Source: Linnemannia hyalina (taxonomy: Eukaryota; Mortierellomycota; Mortierellomycetes; Mortierellales; Mortierellaceae). Taken from it: DNA of 64,000 nucleotides. Position numbers and translations under genes: made by a program. The stretch lies in contig JAHRHY010000005.1 of assembly GCA_019671135.1 (NCBI GenBank), positions 744,001 through 808,000 on the forward strand. Reading direction: 5' to 3'. This document shows positions 1 to 11,000 of the stretch, piece after piece (the stretch's first letter is position 1; each line of letters starts with the position of its first letter). The notes beneath the pieces were generated by a model, which made no database searches, was not told the DNA's origin, and saw nothing but the letters and a program-made list of their open reading frames with translations.

Positions 1-540
1 CGCGACCAGATGACATCGGTCGGCCAACTCAACCACATGAGCATGAACGGCATGGGAGGCATGAACGCGATGGTGGGCATGAACGGCATGAACGGTATGG
101 CCGGGATGAACGGCATGGGCACAATGAACGGCATGGGAGGCATGAACAGTATCAACGGGATGCCCAGCAGCATGACGATGAGCATGGCAAGTATGGCCAA
201 CACTATGAGCGGGATGCCCATGGGCCATATGCAGAACATGAACATGATGAACGGCATGCCTGGCGCTATGAACGGTGGCGCCATGAGCGGCATGATGGGC
301 AACAACATGAACAACACCATGGGCAACATGATGAACGGCAATATGGCCGGCAACATGGGAGGAAACATGGGAGGAAACATGGGTGGCAATATGAACGGCA
401 ACATGAACGGTATGGGAGGCATGAACGGCATGCACAACAACATCAATGGCAACATGATGGGCTACAACCTGCAGGGGATGAACCACTTTGGCAACGCGAA
501 CATGGTTGGTATGAACGACTACAACCAGTACTACATGTGA
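1..540 (+). CDS. 3' end of a gene for an extreme Met/Asn/Gly-rich protein (partial)
   Basis: The reading frame is open from base 1 (Arg-Asp-Gln, then Met) to the TGA at 538-540, so the gene enters from the left and only about 179 C-terminal residues are visible. I do not recognise a folded domain. About 50 of the last 176 residues are Met, mostly in degenerate MNGM, GGM and GNM units, with Asn, Gly and Ser between them. The aromatic residues (Tyr, Phe) are confined to the last 30 residues, ending NQYYM. Lys, Arg, Glu and Cys are absent from that part. It is a low-complexity tail of the kind seen in RNA-binding or condensate-forming proteins, but the parent family cannot be told without the upstream exons. 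The ATG at 10 is probably internal. A possible AATAAA lies at 1018-1023. Confidence 0.75.
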   Translation, partial: RDQMTSVGQLNHMSMNGMGGMNAMVGMNGMNGMAGMNGMGTMNGMGGMNSINGMPSSMTMSMASMANTMSGMPMGHMQNMNMMNGMPGAMNGGAMSGMMGNNMNNTMGNMMNGNMAGNMGGNMGGNMGGNMNGNMNGMGGMNGMHNNINGNMMGYNLQGMNHFGNANMVGMNDYNQYYM

Positions 541-3380
541 GCGGGGCTAAGGAAGGCGTGCTCCTGGACGAGGACAAGGACCATCGCTTTCATCATCGAA
601 TCTCTATTTTGGCGAGGCGGCGACTGCGATACCTTTCTCGTTGTCACTTTTATTTTATATTTTGCTTTCAACTCTGCAACTGTGCCCTTTGCTCTGTTGC
701 GAGCTTCTTTCTTTTTTGATAATTCCTTTTGCATTCCCTTTCTATATTCTTTATCTTCGCGTTTCTTTTTCTTTTATCACCTCCCCTCTCCCTCCTTTGG
801 TTTTGTAAAAATGTACACTATCTTGTAAGTGGTATGGATCCCACGCAGCTTTACATCCCCTCTTTCTTCTCTAGTTCTCTTTTTTTTTCAGATCAAGCTT
901 ATTTTTTTTTTCACCCACGTACTTTTACTCTCCATAACCAACATTCATTCACTTTTCTATATGTTTTATTATCAATTCTCCTTTTTCACTTTTTTACATT
1001 ATCGTTCTTGTGTACGGAATAAAAGAAATCCTGTATTTTTCTCCTGTAATCAACAGCCACGGCAGCAGCTGCTGCAAAAGGCCGAGTACGCAGTGCTTGT
1101 ACAATGAAGAAAAAAGATGGCTGAAGGTCAATGACCAACGCGACGCGTCAAAAAAATGTACTTGTCAGAAGAGAGTGAGACAGCGAGAGGAATGAGCGTG
1201 TGATTGATGGCTATTTCGCGTAAAAATCCTGGGTAAGGGGTGGGGAGGTGAGTTTGAATAAAGATAAGACTTAGACTCTTGGCATTTGTGGCCTTCTGCT
1301 GTTGCCAAGTCTGAAGTCTTTGATGTTTTTTCTTGGCTTTGATGGATCCATATGTCTTCGCCTCTCTTTGATAATTCAAAATGAACGACGGAGAGTGGTT
1401 GAGAAGGTGAGGGCTGGCTGTATGTCTGTATTACCTTGTTTTGGGTCAGCCCGTCCGATGCCAAGGGGCTCATATTTTATTATTTTCCTTTGCTGAAGAA
1501 GCATCTTCTCTTCAATACTTGCGTCAAAACTGTCAATCATCCCCCTGACGATCTTTCAGGTAATGCTGAGCTAGCGGGGAATAAAAGTAGATTTCTTGGA
1601 AGTTGAGAGGAATAAAGAAAAAAGCCTGTCGAAATGCTTGGCACCCAAGTGTTGGATTGGAGACGGGGGGGAAGGGGGGATTTGCCAAGACTTTCGACTG
1701 CTTCGTGCGCTTCCATGCATTCGCCTTTGTTTCGTTCTGGCGGATGAGAAATCATTTGCATTTTATTTATTGTTCGTCGCGTCTGTGGCCTACGTGAATG
1801 ATTGGTGGTTAAGACTGAGAAGGTTGTTTGTGTCAGTTACTGATGGGCGAAGGAGGGAGGGGAGTGAAGGGAACAACATACCAGTTCGTGTTTTGTCTGA
1901 ACCCCACTGCTTCTCTCAAGGATCCAAGAACACAAGGGGGGGAAAATCATCGGCAGAATGATTTATTCTCTCGGCGAAGGTATGTTCCTTGAAGCGTAGT
2001 GCTCAAATAAAACTGAATAGACAAAGAGAAGCAAAAAATTTCGACCCTATCCCATTCCCTTAAGGTGGGTGCCAAGGATGCCAATACTTCTGTGCCAAGA
2101 GAATCGGTCTTTCGCCAAGACAAAAATAAATAAAAAAATAAAAAAAACTTAAACAGATTGGACCCTGGCTTGGTATTTCCCCTGTAACCCCATCCCATAC
2201 CCCATTCTCACCGAAAAAAAGCACTCAAGCCTGCCTCTCTTTTGCTCTCTTCTCCGCCCCCCCTTTTTCCCGTCATTCCTTTTGTTCTTTCTCGAACTAT
2301 GTCTGCAAAATACACGCGAAAGAGTATACCCGCCTTGCTGTTAACAAAGGCGGGTAAGAAGAGAGGAGAGAGCTTTGGGCTTTTGTCGATTGGTTAGCAT
2401 GTCTTGCGCGTATGCGTATGTGTGCGTATGTGTGCGTATGTAATTGTCTAACAGCTGGGCCCAGCTCGCTTGACAGAAGCACCGGAAGCATGGGATGAGG
2501 AGGAAAGGGGTCATTGACAGGAAGAATATAATGCATTCACATATGAATAGAGGGAGAGTGAGAAATAGGATAAACTGCCAACTTAATGGGCGCCCATATT
2601 CTATTTCTAGTTTCTGTCTGACAGATACTTCTGTCAATTGCAGGTGAATGGGAGCAAAAAATGGAGTTCATTACATGAGCTGCATTGGACCCTGGGCAAA
2701 CATCGATTATTTTGTGTGCTGCTTGTTCTGTTTGTGAACCATATCTCAGCTCGACTCACTGGAGATGGATGGTATTCTGGTATTCTGTGTGATTCATTTA
2801 CTTTTAAGGCGCGCTTGCTATGAATAACATGTTTTCTTCTCCATCCAATGTCCCTTTTTGTATTTGTCCCTGCGCATGCAATGTTGTGTTTATGTGTAAT
2901 GCATGCGATTTTTTCGAGCAAAGCCCAAAGTTTCACGGTCGACGAACACAACTCCTTGGATGTAGAGGACGTTTTTGGTTTTTTTTCCCTCTGTTGTTGT
3001 TTGCTGCTGTCGCGGTTGTTGCTGTTGTTTGCGTGCTCTTACTTTTTTCCAGTTCAATTGTCCCACAGCCCAGCCAACTCTACTCATTTTTTTTTCTTTG
3101 AGGTTTTCGGATAATAAAAGGAGCTGCCATCCTCCCCTTTTTCCTGATTTTTTTTCTTCACTATCTGTTTCTACAACAACCAACAGCAACAACTAGCAAT
3201 AGCTATCGCAACAGCTTCTTTGTCTTTCTCAATAATCTCCTTCAATCCTTCGCCCTTTTCATTTCTTTTATCCTCGTCTTCTCAACAACCCAACCAACCG
3301 CCACCACGCGATCTTTTTTCTGTTCTTAATCCCTTAATTATATCTCACATCTTTCAACCAAAACAACAACAAAAGGAAAA
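541..3380. other. 2.8 kb intergenic region
   Basis: No convincing gene is visible on either strand; the open frames are short, low in complexity and lack domain signatures. The left part is T-rich and probably holds the 3' UTR of the Met-rich gene. The last 400 bases before 3381 are pyrimidine-rich and then rich in CAA/CAC triplets, which is typical of the leader of the zinc-finger gene. Confidence 0.6.
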
Positions 3381-5513
3381 ATGATGTTGTCACGCTCTTC
3401 TGAACAATCGCAGGCTCTCCACTACTCCCAGCACTCGCGATACCCCTACAACCCTTACCCTCACCAGTCCACAACAGCGACCCTCGACCACCAGCCCCAA
3501 TGTCCCCAATACACCGTCGTCACTTCAGCCTCCTCATCGCCCTCCCTCTCCCTCCTGTCAGAATCATCCTCGACTCACTCGTCTTCCCCTCCTCCTCCTC
3601 CGGATATGCTCTCTGCCCTTGAGCGCCTCCTCATGGGCATCTCGCCCTTCCCTCCCACCATCCCCACCCTCGCTAAGCCCACTTGTCCCTCCCTCGACGA
3701 CCTTACCCTGCAAGAGTCGAGGACCACGACCGTTACCCTCAACAACAATTTTGGAAATGGAAATGGAATCAACAAATTTATTCCTGCTCCTTCAACTCCC
3801 TCTTCTTTTCCCTCTCTTTCCTTTCTTTCTCTCTCCTCTCCTCCTTCTTCTTCTTCCTCTTCTTTCTCTTCCGCAACCTTGCCGTCGACTCGTACACAGC
3901 CCACCGACTCTACAACCGCGCTTTTGACGGAACCCAATTTCGGACATTTGGACCGCTGCTATCGTAATAACAACACATCGCCCATTACTGCTGCTGCTGT
4001 AATTAGTCAGGACCAACAATATTTGACCAGCACAACCAACAACGACAACCTTCACCATCGATCTACTTCTCACGGCTCGATTTCATCTGTTTCTCCAACT
4101 CCCACATCTTTGACGTTATCACCCTCCAACATGTCTGCCTCCTCTCCCTTGTATGGCATGGACTCTGATCATGATATGTCCTACTGGGGTCCATCATCCC
4201 CTCCTTCTACTCTCTCGATGGATCATCGCTCCCACAGCCACAACCACCACAGTAGCCATTATCGTCACAACCAGCAGCACCACCATGACCAGCAGCAGCA
4301 TCTTCATACCCGTCCCCAGCAACAGCAGCATTGGAGCACAGGGTCCAGTCCCCTTTCACCACCACCACCTCATCAGCAGGATTCTTTTGCATCATCGTCT
4401 GATTCTTCTGCTGCCACTTGGGGATACTCTCTCTTCGAGCCTACAACACAGGAACCTTCTCGCACGGGACACACCTCCAGCAACAACGGCAACCACCATC
4501 ATCACCGCAGCAGCAGCAGCAGCAACAACCATGTCTCATTCCAACATCGGTCACCAACCCACAAGTCGTCGACGTCGTACCTGAACTCTCGAAGCACTCC
4601 TGCAGGCAGCAGTGCATCCTATCGGTCTTCGTCTGCTGCTCGTCATACCTCGTCTTCTCTGTCGGATGTGCGGGCCTACGAATCTGGAATTCGTCATTCT
4701 TATTACTCTCCACGACACCACCGCACCTCGACCACCTCTTCCTCCACATCGTCCTCTTCATCTTCGTCGTCTTCGTCTCCGACGTCCAACAACAACAGCG
4801 GCAGCAACAACCATGGGCAGGGCTCATCATCCTCAAGCAGTCAGAGCAATACCGGAAACACCAGCCGAAACGACAGCAGTAACAACGGCGGCAATGGAAA
4901 CAACGACAACACACGCCCACCAGGACAACAAACAGGCACAACTCGCGGCGAGCCCAAATCTTTCCCCTGTCAGATCTGCACAAAACCTTTCCCAACCCGG
5001 ACTCAACTCAAATCACATATGGCCATCCATGTCGACAATTTCCCCTTCCCTTGCCCCTATACCGGATGCGATTTGCATTTCAAGCGGAAGCACGATTTGA
5101 GGCGTCATGTGGATGCTAAGCATGCATTGGTCAAGAAATATTTGTGTTCTGGAGGCTGCGGGGAGGGATTTGGAAGGCGGGATCAGATGCTGAGACATTT
5201 GAAGAGGGGCCATTGTCAGATTAAGCCCGAGGGCGATCCTACACGGTCGGTCCTCCTCTTGAGCCAGAGCGGGAATGTTGTTGGAAGTAGCTCGACGACG
5301 GACGGAGAAAGGGACGCCACAGGAAAGTCGACAACAGCCTGCGACGGTCCCGTTTCGAGTCCACCAACACGAGCGTCTTATCCATACCAAGCACAACAAC
5401 ACTCTCACTCCCGCACACAGCACCATCACCAGCACCAGCACCATCCTTCACAGCAACAACAACAACAGCTTCGAGGCATGAACCTTCCTCCCATGCCCCT
5501 TCCACTCTCGTGA
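3381..5513 (+). CDS. C2H2 zinc-finger protein, three fingers
   Basis: A single-exon frame of 710 residues starting at the first of two tandem ATGs, directly after an A-rich leader. Residues 1 to about 520 are low complexity: Ser/Pro-rich stretches, His-rich and Gln-rich blocks, and Ser runs near residue 460. From about residue 526 come three C2H2 fingers: CQIC...H-x3-H, CPYTGC...H-x4-H and CSGGC...H-x4-H. The second and third carry the CxxxxC or CxxxC spacing common in fungal paired-finger regulators. After the fingers the tail is His/Gln-rich (residues 670-700). It is probably a nuclear DNA-binding regulator whose long disordered arm serves as an activation or repression domain. The target and the exact family are not identifiable by eye. 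Confidence in the gene is high, in its role modest. Confidence 0.85.
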   Translation: MMLSRSSEQSQALHYSQHSRYPYNPYPHQSTTATLDHQPQCPQYTVVTSASSSPSLSLLSESSSTHSSSPPPPPDMLSALERLLMGISPFPPTIPTLAKPTCPSLDDLTLQESRTTTVTLNNNFGNGNGINKFIPAPSTPSSFPSLSFLSLSSPPSSSSSSFSSATLPSTRTQPTDSTTALLTEPNFGHLDRCYRNNNTSPITAAAVISQDQQYLTSTTNNDNLHHRSTSHGSISSVSPTPTSLTLSPSNMSASSPLYGMDSDHDMSYWGPSSPPSTLSMDHRSHSHNHHSSHYRHNQQHHHDQQQHLHTRPQQQQHWSTGSSPLSPPPPHQQDSFASSSDSSAATWGYSLFEPTTQEPSRTGHTSSNNGNHHHHRSSSSSNNHVSFQHRSPTHKSSTSYLNSRSTPAGSSASYRSSSAARHTSSSLSDVRAYESGIRHSYYSPRHHRTSTTSSSTSSSSSSSSSSPTSNNNSGSNNHGQGSSSSSSQSNTGNTSRNDSSNNGGNGNNDNTRPPGQQTGTTRGEPKSFPCQICTKPFPTRTQLKSHMAIHVDNFPFPCPYTGCDLHFKRKHDLRRHVDAKHALVKKYLCSGGCGEGFGRRDQMLRHLKRGHCQIKPEGDPTRSVLLLSQSGNVVGSSSTTDGERDATGKSTTACDGPVSSPPTRASYPYQAQQHSHSRTQHHHQHQHHPSQQQQQQLRGMNLPPMPLPLS

Positions 5514-6528
5514 GCACCACTTGCTAAATAATGTAATCAAATAACAAATAATATTTTTTTTTCTCCTATTCGTTTACCCCAATCCTTGTTTGGCACGTTA
5601 TTTTTTATTTTTTTTTTAATTTTTTTTTTTCCTTGCTCTTTTTGTATACGATCGGGGTACTGTACGGACGGACCGACAGACCGAGAGAGAAAAGAAAGAG
5701 AGATAGTGAAAGTAAGGTTAACCTGCTTCTGTACCCTTGGTATTGCTCACTGTGGAAAAAAAAAGAAAAATAAACATACCTTCGAGGACGTTCCACAACA
5801 CGCAATAAAAAAAGTGAGCCAAAAAATAAAATAAAACCGAAGCTGGGAAGGGAAGATGAGAGGTACAGGGAGAAGATAGGGTGAGGAATGGTTGGGAAGG
5901 GTAGGGCTGTGTGGGGGAATGAAAAGAACATAAAAACAAGTGCAGGGTGCTGCTTGTTTTGTTGCACCAGCATGGCATGGAGGAGGCAGGTGCGTGGGGG
6001 GGGGTGTTCTCCTGAAAAGAAGAAACAAAAAAGTGGGCTGTAGCTTTTTCTCTTGTTGAGTTTGAGGGTTCCTACAGCTGGGGATCTGCTGCTGTGTTGT
6101 TCTCTCTCAGGAACGATCACCAAGCATAACACATGACGAGTGTTATGAGAGAATAGAGTCTTTTGTCAATTAGAGATATTGGATGATGGATCAATTTTTT
6201 TGATCATTCAATTAGGGAGGGGTTTTGTTTGCGCTTGTGTTTGCAAAAGCTGCAGCTGCATTTATACGATATTGTATCTGATTGGTTGACACTCTTTGTG
6301 CAAAGACGCAAGATGGACGAATACTCTTCGTCTCTCACACTCGCACTCACACTCTTTTTTTCCTTCTGTTTGTTCCATTCAAGTTTTTTGTTCATCTCGC
6401 TTCTTTCTTGGTACCTCTCTTTCTTTTTTCCTTTTTCCTTCCTTTTTCTTTTCTTTCTTCTTCCTTCTTCTCTCACCACCTCACTCTCCCCCCCCAACCT
6501 CTCGCTAACCGACAGACTAATATCCACC
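5514..6528. other. 1 kb intergenic region upstream of PHO88
   Basis: T-rich sequence (5550-5640) follows the zinc-finger stop and is probably its 3' UTR. The segment 6330-6510 is strongly C/T-rich, typical of a fungal leader. No gene seen. Confidence 0.6.
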
Positions 6529-7847
6529 ATGAACGCACAAGTAAGAACCTCTTCAGATTACCCCACTACATCGATATATACCTCCTCTGACGTACAGGAT
6601 CACAACCACAACCGGACTCAAGGAGAACATAACCCCAGAACAAAGGGGGAAGGGGAAAGGAAGCAGAGCCTCCGCTTCATCTCCCGTCCTCATCTCTCGC
6701 TACTTACCACACAACATGGATGGCGAACAGGAATAGAGATGATGAGGAGCAAGATGATGACCATCAGGAAAAGAATAAGCGCACAACGTGCTCACTGTTT
6801 GGATGCCGGATCAGGAAAATACAAACAGCGGCGTGCGAACAGATGGTGAGATGACTTTCTTGGAAGGGTCGACAAACTCTTGCGACAAAAGCCGACGTTC
6901 GACCAATCTTCTTACCTTTGTTGAGGAGGTGCTTAGCTGGCTACCCTGCTTTGCTGACTGCAACTCCTATAGTCGCCCGTTGACTGTGGTTCTTTACCAC
7001 CACCAACCAGCAGCGCGAGGGAGACTATGGGTTGGCGCTATCGGGACGGAACCGAACAAGACCCATCGTCAAATCGACAACAGACCAGATCAACACTATC
7101 GCACAGGCAGAAGCAAAAAAGAAAAAATAAGGCTGTATATGAAAACTCCTGCGAAAGTTGGATCTCTCAAAGGAAACACCCCCACAAATAGCCTGTTATT
7201 TGTCACCACCGACCTAACCTGTATTCCTCCTCACTCTTCCCCACCCTTCAACCGCATAGATCATGAACATGGCCATTGTGATGGGCTCGATGCAGATCAC
7301 CAACCGTCTGGACCTCGAGGACACAAAGACAAAGCAGATCATTCTCGGCGCCTACATCACCGCCCAGGCCTTCGTCGTCGGCATCTCGTACCTGATCCAG
7401 CGCAGGATCCAGGCCAAGAAGGACACCACCGTCCTCAAGTACCTCGACCAGCCCAAGCCCATGTCTGGCGAGCAGCCCAAGCTCATCACTACCACCAACA
7501 TGGATTATGACCTCGAACAGAACGCCCAGGCCCAGAAGCAGGCCCTCATCGGTCTCGCCCTCATGGTTTTCTTGCACTTCCAGTTTGGCGTTATCCGTCC
7601 CCTTATCGTCCAGTCGATCCTCCCTGTCAAGAACGCCTTGCAGTCCAAGTGGGCTCAGGTCCACGTCTTTGGAAAGCCCGCTGAGGGTGACTTGAAGCGC
7701 CCCTGGAAGGCTGATAACCCCTTTGCTGCCTTGACCGGTGCGACTGAGGAGCCCCAGTCTGAGGCTGCTGAGAAGGCTGCCATCAAGAAGGCTGAGAAGG
7801 CCGAGTCTAAGGCCGGATCCAAGTCCGAGTCCAAGAAGGATCTTTAA
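6529..7847 (+). CDS. PHO88: Pho88/Snd3-family ER membrane protein, two exons
   Basis: Exons 6529-6540 and 7260-7847 give 199 residues. The first exon holds only the codons for MNAQ before a GTAAGA donor; the acceptor is TAG at 7257-7259. The join restores the family N-terminus (MNAQ-IMNMAIVMGSMQ, compare the yeast pattern MNPQ followed by a hydrophobic helix and R-x-D-x-ED). Hydrophobic segments lie at about residues 5-17, 31-51 and 100-120. The conserved motif FGKPAEGDLKRPWK follows the last helix, and the tail is rich in Lys/Ala/Glu. Yeast Pho88 (Snd3) is an ER protein first linked to phosphate uptake and later to the SND protein-targeting route. The intron (720 bp) is long for this window. 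An AATAAA follows at 7926-7931. The gene converges with the F-box gene, 205 bp between stops. Confidence 0.93.
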
Positions 7848-7925
7848 ACACTCTTTCCTTATTCCTTGTCACTATCGCCTCCATACACACCCCCATACCT
7901 ACACACCCTTCCCTTTTCAATATTG

Positions 7926-7931
7926 AATAAA
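7926..7931 (+). terminator. Polyadenylation signal of PHO88
   Basis: A perfect AATAAA lies 79 bp after the PHO88 stop and is followed by a T-rich stretch. Confidence 0.5.
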
Positions 7932-8052
7932 CTTGTATTTTTGCATAATATTTCTCTTCTTTCTTCTTTCCTATTGCTATTTTCTATGCTGTTGTTCTTT
8001 TTTTCTACTGTCGATCTTTGTAACACATGCTATATCTATGGATATGTGTGCT

Positions 8053-11000
8053 TTAGAGGATGGTGCACTGCGAATCACGGTGTCCATCATGTCCATGCCC
8101 ACCTCCATGACCACCCAAAAGCCCCAATCGAGCGCGCTGGAGCAAATTCGCAGACCGATTCAACCGTTGAAGCTGTAACAGCTGCAGATGCTGTTGTTGC
8201 ATGTGGAGATGATGCAACGAGGTCTGTGAGCTATTCGCACTGCCCGACGAACTTCCTCCTCCTCCATGAGCATGCAAGCCCGCATTACCACCAACGCTGC
8301 TGGTACCGCGGCGCGATCCATGGCGTCTACCTGCAACTCCTGATCCATCCTCATCGTCCTCATCATCATCCTCTTCATCCCCCTCAAGCTCGCCCTCAAA
8401 CGCTTCTTCTAGAGACCCACCACTACCTCCAAAGCCCAATGTCGAAGCTGCAGGGACAGAGGTCGAAGGGTTGGACCAGGAGTAGTAGCTCTTGACGGCC
8501 AGGGAGGGGCACCGGAGTTGTGCGGCTTCGACGCCCTCGAGGGTGATGTTCCTGCAGTCAAAGATCTGCAGTGTAGGGCGGACTAGTTTTCTCCTGGGTC
8601 GTGGACGGATGTACTTGCCGTTCTTGGATGCCGCAGCTGCTGCTGCAAGGCGACGCCGACGCGATTGGAGGGCAGATGGCCAGAGTGCAAGGGACGATGA
8701 AGAAGTAGACGTCGAAGTCGTAGAGGTAGTCGAAGAGGACCGAGTAGGGACCATGATGCGTAAACCGGGACGAGTCTTCTTGACGACCATTTCGTCAGAG
8801 ATCGAGGTCGATGCGAGGACGCTCCTGGGTTGAAGGGGCGAGGACGTATAGGATGAGACAAAGGAACAGCCGTTGCTAGGCCCTGCTGCTTCTGCGGCGA
8901 GGGAGGGGTTCATGCGGAGGCGGACGGGGATGTTGACAGGTCTTGAAGCGATGAAGGAGCCACTTCCAATGCCACTGCCACTGCCACTGCCGCTGCCACT
9001 GGCCATAACGGTTGATCCCTCCTCGCCATTGTTGTTTCTGTTAAGGTAGATGTTGACTCCCTCAAAACAAGTCGACCGTGTCTGCTGCTGCTGCTGGTCA
9101 TCACTAACAACAGAAGACGAAGCGTTCGCAGAAGAGGTCGAAGCAGACCGAAGGAAACTCAAAGACGACTTGCGCTTCTTCTGCCGAATCCTCTCCCGTC
9201 TCTCCTCCCGCTTCCTCTCCCTCTCCTTCATCTTCTCAATCGCCAACACCTTTCGCTCCTCCAACACATTCGCAAACTCCAACAGCAACCGGTCCGTAAT
9301 CAACAGACAATTATCCAACTCCAGATACACCAACCTCCTACAACACAACGAAGCCGCACTGTCCGCATTATTGGCAAAGACGGTATTGTTGGTGGTCGAA
9401 AGTGTTGTCGGGTTGGAGGCCGGGCGCAACATACGGATGATCCCCTGGTCGGTCACGTTCTCGCAGTAGGATAATGAGAGCCGTTCCAGTTTGGGGAGGT
9501 ACATCCCAAAGGCGCGGAGGGACGCGTCGGTGAGGAGGTTGACGTCTTCGAGATCGAGAAGTCGGAGGCGGGTACAGTTCTGGGCAAGGATGATGAGGCC
9601 CTCGTCACCAAAACTCTCGCAGCCGGAGAGCTCGAGGCGGCGGAGGTGGCGGTTACAGTAGTGTCCGATGGCGCGGAGGGCTTCTGTAGTCAGGAGGCGG
9701 CAGTGGGAGAGGCCTAGGTAGTCCAAACGCGCTTGGAGTCCCTCTTCGTCCGACCTGCCGTTCGATCCGGTTGTCGACGTCGTGGCGGCGGCGGCGGCGG
9801 CGCCGTTGGAAGAAGAAATCGCCTTTGCCTGGTTACCATCATCATCCTCATCATCCCCGTCAACCTCACTCTCGCGATCCGAATCATCCTCCATCGCATA
9901 CTCCTCGTCCTCCTCCTCCAGCTCCCTCTTCGCCCGACCCCGTTCATCATCCTCATCTTCATCCTCATCCCCACCATCATCATCCCCACAACTCGAACTC
10001 TGATTAACCAACAAATGCCCCAAACTCGAAACCCTCACCGAGGTAGCCATCCGCTTCCTCATCCTCCACTTCCTATGCTTCCGACTCGACGCCACTGACA
10101 AACCCGACAACAACCCAATCAACCCTCTATCCGTCAAAGACCCACACCCATTCAAACAAATTTCTCTCAACCTCGGCAGATTCATCCCCATCACGGGCAT
10201 CCACCGATCCTCCAACCCCCCACACCCAGAAACATTCAGCTTCCTCAAATCCTGACAGCTCCTGGTCAGGTTCGACAACCCGAACCCAGAGATCTGCTTA
10301 CACCAGGCGAGGTTGAGGACTTGGAGGGACCGACAGTAGACAGCCATGGCCTGGAGGGTATAGTTGTTGACGGATTGGAGACCTGCGAGCTCGAGGTGGA
10401 GGAGGAGGGGCATGTTCATACAGACGTCGGCGATGGATTTTGAGGAGACGGAGCGGCAGCCTGTTAGGTCGAGACGTTCGACGTTTGGGCAGTGCTCTGC
10501 GATCGCTCTCAACGATTCTCCCGATAATTGTACGCAGCCCCTAATAAGTATACAGTAAAACGATACGAGTGAGTGAGAATGGGCGAAGTCCAGGTAGTAA
10601 ATGAAAAGGCAATTATTACGAGAGAAGAGAGGCCCGCGCTCAGATTTGCTAGAAAAAAAAAAGTACCTGAAGTTGGCGTAGCGCAGGAAGCCAGACGCAG
10701 CGGTACCAAGGACGCGCAGCTGGTCATCTTTGATGATATTGTAGAACCGCGTCGTGTCAATCACCTTCCACAGCGACCCATCCATCGCAATACTCCTCCA
10801 CGACCGACTTACCTATTTAAACAAGAAAAAAAAACCCTGCATGTTAGCAAATTTTTGTAGAACAAATCACATTCATCCAGCTGACTCGTCAAAAAAAAAA
10901 AAAAACTTACTCGTGAGACGCGGACGAGTTGGAAGGTCGACAAGTATCGAAAAATATGGATCTTGATTTCTCGCGGGAGTCCATCCATCGTCGCCTTCCA

